Positions 31,047-33,830 of a stretch of DNA of 33,830 nucleotides are shown here, piece after piece. Made by a program: the position numbers and the translations under genes. The notes under the pieces were generated by a model. That model did no database searches and had not been told where the DNA came from. It was given only the letters and a program-made list of their open reading frames with translations. The number at the start of each line of letters is the position of its first letter. The first letter of the stretch is position 1. Source of the DNA: Anaerolineae bacterium (GTDB taxonomy: Bacteria > Chloroflexota > Anaerolineae > Aggregatilineales > Phototrophicaceae); the NCBI GenBank assembly GCA_022824565.1, contig JAJDZQ010000018.1, forward strand, positions 1 to 33,830. Reading direction: 5' to 3'.

Positions 31047-32611
31047 TGCGCCAACCAGTCATGGCGATGCTGCGCAGGTTGCAACTGGTCATCGCCCTGC
31101 TCTTGCTGGGGGCCTGCAGCGCGCTCAGCCAGCCGCCCGCCACGCCCACCGCCACCGCGACGCCAACCTTACGGCCAAGCGACACGCCCACCGCCACTTT
31201 TACCCCTTCCGCGACCCCTTCTGCGACCCCAACCGCCACGCCGACAGCCAGCGACACACCAAGCCTTACGCCCAGGCCAAGCCTGACGCCCACGCCAAGC
31301 CTGACCCCGCCACCATCTGCCCAACTGGTCTTTGACAACTGGCAGCTCAGCGACCTGCCAGAAGCGATCCGCGACGGCATAAGCAGCCCGCTAGTGGCAT
31401 TTATCAGCGCCAACCACCAACAGACCATCGGCAATATCGCCACGGCGCAGCCTTTCACTGGCGTCCAGACGCTCTACTTCGCCTCACCGGCGCGCGCATT
31501 CCGCCGCATCCCGGTGCTGGAACTGGAATCGGCGCAGCTGCTGGAGGTTTTTCTGGCGCCACGCGGCAATGCTTTGGCATTTGCGCGCTTGGATGACAAC
31601 CCGAGCCGGGCTGGCTTGTACATTCTCAACATGAGCCTGGGGCTTGTCGCGCGTGTGCTGCCGGGCGAGAATCCTTTGCTGCAGCGCAGCATTTATTCCG
31701 AACCCAGCTTTTCTCCCGATGGCTCGCAAATGGCCTTGACAGTCGCTTCGGGCTTTGATCTGGATATCTTCCTTGTCGACATGGCTGACGGCAGCAGCGC
31801 CAGGCTCAGTCGCAGCGGTTCGCATGAATTCTGGCCAAGCTGGTCGCCAGATGGGCGCAGCATCGCCTTTGTTTCCGACCGCGCCACTTGCCCCAGCTGG
31901 GACCCAAACCAGCCGGCTGCCTGCGATGCGCGCGCGCAGCTGCCCCCCAATGGCGGGCATATTTTTCTGCACGAGTTGGCCAGCGGCGCAGAAACCCGTT
32001 TGTCCGATGTCAAGACACACGAACCGCCAAGCTGGATTAACGAATCGCTGTTGGCATTTTCCAGCGGCAACCCGTTTGATCTGCTCAATCCACAGCGGCG
32101 CATTTGGCAGGCAAATATCGTAAGTGGCGAAGTGCGCGAGGTTCGCTTGCCTGGCGAGCCAACAGCCAGCTATTTGTCCGAAGTCTGGTCGCCCAGCGGC
32201 ATCCGTGTCTTGGTGCAGCGGGCGGACGCCGGCAATCGCGCTGCTCTGCTGCTGGCGGATGGGACATTGGTGGCAGAAGATAGCAGCCTGGCCTTCCCGC
32301 GCTTTGGCATGCTGGCAGATTGGTCGCCCAACGGCGGCAGGCTGGCGATTGGCGGCAGCGGTGGCAATTGCCCGTATGGCGTGCGCGTCAAGAATGGCGC
32401 ATTCGCATCGGTCGCGACTGGCAATCCCCCGCCGACCATGTGCGACCCGCATTATTCGCCAGATGGCGAGTACCTGGCATTCAGCGGCGTCAATCCGCGC
32501 GTGGATGGGCGCAACGATGTGTATATCGCCAGCGCCAACGGATTCGGCGCGACCAGCCTGACCAGCGACTTGCGGGGCCAGATCAAGCTGATCGGCTGGG
32601 TGGGCGGCTGA
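31046..32611 (+). CDS. TolB-like beta-propeller lipoprotein with Thr/Pro-rich linker
   Basis: About 521 residues. The N terminus is a lipoprotein signal (LQLVIALLLLGACSALS, lipobox Cys about 24). Residues about 30-88 are a low-complexity Thr/Pro/Ser linker. The rest is a beta-propeller with TolB/PD40-type repeats: FSPDGSQMALTVAS, WSPDGRSIAFVSD, VWSPSGIRVLV, WSPNGGRLAIGG and YSPDGEYLAFSG. It is probably anchored on the outer face of the membrane with the propeller held away on the linker; the ligand is unknown. Such linkers are frequent in secreted Chloroflexota proteins. ATG 31046 overlaps the lon stop by one base (TGATG), implying translational coupling. Later ATGs at 31061 and 31067 are alternatives. 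Confidence 0.82.
   Translation: MRQPVMAMLRRLQLVIALLLLGACSALSQPPATPTATATPTLRPSDTPTATFTPSATPSATPTATPTASDTPSLTPRPSLTPTPSLTPPPSAQLVFDNWQLSDLPEAIRDGISSPLVAFISANHQQTIGNIATAQPFTGVQTLYFASPARAFRRIPVLELESAQLLEVFLAPRGNALAFARLDDNPSRAGLYILNMSLGLVARVLPGENPLLQRSIYSEPSFSPDGSQMALTVASGFDLDIFLVDMADGSSARLSRSGSHEFWPSWSPDGRSIAFVSDRATCPSWDPNQPAACDARAQLPPNGGHIFLHELASGAETRLSDVKTHEPPSWINESLLAFSSGNPFDLLNPQRRIWQANIVSGEVREVRLPGEPTASYLSEVWSPSGIRVLVQRADAGNRAALLLADGTLVAEDSSLAFPRFGMLADWSPNGGRLAIGGSGGNCPYGVRVKNGAFASVATGNPPPTMCDPHYSPDGEYLAFSGVNPRVDGRNDVYIASANGFGATSLTSDLRGQIKLIGWVGG
31259..31312 (+). repeat. 18-base tandem repeat encoding the linker end
   Basis: Three tandem 18-base units (31259-31276, 31277-31294, 31295-31312), each starting CCAAGCCT, encode PSLTPR, PSLTPT and PSLTPP in the lipoprotein linker. 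Upstream, 31134-31258 is similarly low in complexity but less regular. The region could vary in length between strains. Confidence 0.8.
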
Positions 32612-32634
32612 CCATAGCCCCAAACAGCGGCGGC

Positions 32635-32643
32635 TGCTAGACT
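32635..32643 (+). promoter_or_regulatory. Candidate extended -10 promoter for fabG
   Basis: TGCTAGACT is a variant of the TGCTAGAAT core, ending 49 bases before the fabG ATG. It lies in the 81-base gap after the TolB-like gene and has no clear -35. Confidence 0.4.
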
Positions 32644-32692
32644 GACAGCCTGCACAAGAGCCAGGCGGATGAATCCAGAGAAGGAAGCTGCC

Positions 32693-33439
32693 ATGACACT
32701 GTTCGCAGGAAAAACAGCCTTGGTCACAGGCGGGAGTCGCGGCATCGGACGGGCGATCTGCCTGGAATTGGCGGCTGGCGGCGCAACTGTGCTGGTCAAC
32801 TATCAGCGCAGCGGCGAGGCGGCAGCGGCGGTCGTGGCGGAAATCGCAGCCCATGGCGGCGAGGCGAGCGCGCTGCAAGCCGATGTCAGCGACGAAGCGC
32901 AGGTTGCGCAGCTTTTCAAACAAGCCCGAGCGCTGGCGGGGGGGCTGGATATCCTCGTCAACAACGCCGGCATGACGCGCGACAATGTGATTATGATGAT
33001 GAAGCCCACCGACTTTGACGATGTGCTGGCGACAAACTTGCGCAGTTGCTGGCTGTGTTGCAAAGCCGCGGCGCGCCTGATGATGCGCAAACGCAGCGGC
33101 AGCATCGTCAATATCACCAGCGTGGTCGGCATCGCTGGCAATGGCGGGCAGACCAATTATGCCGCCAGCAAAGCCGGAATCATCGGCTTGACCAAGTCAC
33201 TGGCGAAGGAGTTGGCGGTTCGCGGCGTGCGCGTGAATGCGCTTGCGCCAGGCTTCGTAGATACCGACATGACAGCCAGCCTGTCTCCCGAGCATAAACA
33301 AAGCGCGCTTGCGGCGATTCCTTTGGGCAGGCTGGGCGCGCCAGAAGATATCGCCAATGCAGTCGCATTCCTGGCGTCGGACCAAGCCGCCTATATCACC
33401 GGGCAGACCCTGGTGGTCGATGGCGGCATGGTGATGTGA
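32693..33439 (+). CDS. fabG: 3-oxoacyl-ACP reductase FabG / SDR oxidoreductase
   Basis: A 248-residue classical short-chain dehydrogenase. The cofactor motif is TGGSRGIG (12-19), the structural motif NNAG (90-93), and the catalytic set is Asn 115, Ser 143, Tyr 156 and Lys 160 (NYAASKAGI). The C terminus ITGQTLVVDGGMVM is FabG-like. It reduces 3-oxoacyl-ACP with NADPH in fatty-acid elongation. No acyl-carrier-protein or other fab genes are in view, so a different SDR substrate is possible. ATG 32693 has AAGGA about eight bases upstream; the in-frame ATG at 32669 adds eight residues ahead of the conserved start. The HIT gene follows. Confidence 0.86.
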   Translation: MTLFAGKTALVTGGSRGIGRAICLELAAGGATVLVNYQRSGEAAAAVVAEIAAHGGEASALQADVSDEAQVAQLFKQARALAGGLDILVNNAGMTRDNVIMMMKPTDFDDVLATNLRSCWLCCKAAARLMMRKRSGSIVNITSVVGIAGNGGQTNYAASKAGIIGLTKSLAKELAVRGVRVNALAPGFVDTDMTASLSPEHKQSALAAIPLGRLGAPEDIANAVAFLASDQAAYITGQTLVVDGGMVM

Positions 33440-33457
33440 AGCCAGCGGAGGGTGCCA

Positions 33458-33802
33458 ATGAGCAGCATATTCGCAAAGATTATCGCCCGCGAGATCCCGG
33501 CTGATATCGTCTATGAAGACGAGCTGGTGTTGGCATTTCGTGATATTGCGCCACAAGCGCCCGTGCACATTCTACTCATTCCCAAGCGCGAGATCGCCAC
33601 CGCCAACGATGTCACGCCCGCGGACGAAGCAGCTTTGGGCAGGCTGATGCTGGTCGCTGCCAAGCTCGCAGCTATAGAAGGTATCGCCGAAGACGGCTAT
33701 CGGCTACTCATCAACTGCAACGAGCATGGCGGGCAAGAAGTCTTCCACCTGCACATGCACTTGGTGGGCGGGCGCAGTCTGGGACCCATGCTGGCGAAGT
33801 AA
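33458..33802 (+). CDS. HIT-family (HinT-like) nucleotide hydrolase
   Basis: A 114-residue HinT/PKCI-type protein. It starts [20 protein letters not shown], has the conserved [17 protein letters not shown], and carries the histidine triad HLHMH (His 97, 99, 101) in [11 protein letters not shown], with a C terminus of the usual type. HinT enzymes hydrolyse adenosine phosphoramidates and aminoacyl-AMP. The exact substrate here is unknown. GGAGGG lies five bases before ATG 33458, which is preferred to a GTG at 33452. It begins 18 bases after fabG and is probably co-transcribed with it. It is complete at 33802. Confidence 0.93.
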   Translation: MSSIFAKIIAREIPADIVYEDELVLAFRDIAPQAPVHILLIPKREIATANDVTPADEAALGRLMLVAAKLAAIEGIAEDGYRLLINCNEHGGQEVFHLHMHLVGGRSLGPMLAK

Positions 33803-33816
33803 CTCCGCAGTTATCT

Positions 33817-33830
33817 ACCCCATCCCCCTC
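33817..33830 (+). repeat. Possible start of another GC-rich repeat, cut by the window edge
   Basis: The last 14 bases ACCCCATCCCCCTC resemble the C-rich repeat copies downstream of comM. The sequence ends here, so the call is tentative. Confidence 0.25.

Noticed and set aside
1..33830. CRISPR array, tRNA, rRNA, prophage or known defence system
   Set aside because: No regularly spaced repeats with unique spacers, no cloverleaf-like intergenic sequence and no Cas, toxin, integrase or transposase ORF were seen by eye.

Overview
The window reads as a GC-rich, densely packed chromosomal segment, most likely from a member of the Chloroflexota (Anaerolineae-like). The assignment is an inference from four traits: a LysW-type alpha-aminoadipate (AAA) lysine cluster, a TolB-like lipoprotein with a long Thr/Pro-rich linker, a CcdA-TlpA fusion next to a DUF2085 membrane protein, and GC-rich intergenic repeats. 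No rRNA, tRNA, CRISPR array, phage gene or transposase gene is visible. Most genes are housekeeping genes; the unusual material is between them.

Layout. 1-6723: AAA lysine genes lysZ (3' end only), lysJ, lysK and homocitrate synthase, then lysT and lysU (homoaconitase), with an MFS transporter inserted on the opposite strand. 6724-9012: a MITE-like element, comM and a cluster of GC-rich repeats. 9013-13438: PEP carboxylase (ppc), convergent with a secreted M1-type metallopeptidase lipoprotein. 13439-13786: a second MITE-like element. 13787-19901: a UbiA-family prenyltransferase, then a probable operon of a small membrane protein, a tRNA nucleotidyltransferase (CCA family), a CcdA/beta-domain/TlpA fusion, a second TlpA-like thioredoxin and a DUF2085 protein. 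19992-21278 (minus): a HEAT-like protein and a PspA-like coiled-coil protein. 21416-25358: a zinc-ribbon coiled-coil protein, the minus-strand set pgeF-yggS-yggT, and comF-hpf. 25365-28491 (minus): a membrane-anchored protein with FlgD/CHU_C-like repeats and two family-2 glycosyltransferases joined by ATGA overlaps. 28644-33802: lon translationally coupled to a TolB-like lipoprotein, then fabG and a HIT-family protein.

How the genes fit together. The lysine cluster runs from 2-oxoglutarate to homocitrate (hcs) and homoisocitrate (lysTU), and carries the LysW-carrier kinase, aminotransferase and deacylase steps (lysZJK). LysW, LysX, LysY, homoisocitrate dehydrogenase and the first aminotransferase are not in the window and may lie upstream. 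PEP carboxylase supplies oxaloacetate. The CcdA/TlpA genes form an extracytoplasmic thiol-redox module. Lon and Hpf are stress and proteostasis functions.

Most notable observation: two intergenic elements (about 6714-7032 and 13469-13711) share a right end containing an identical 19-mer, have inverted ends beginning GGGCAATC, carry short-period CTCnGTG arrays, and are each flanked by an imperfect direct repeat of about 11 bases. They encode no transposase and look like one non-autonomous mobile family. A second signal is a recurring extended -10 motif (TGTGCTAGAAT, three exact copies plus variants) in front of several genes.
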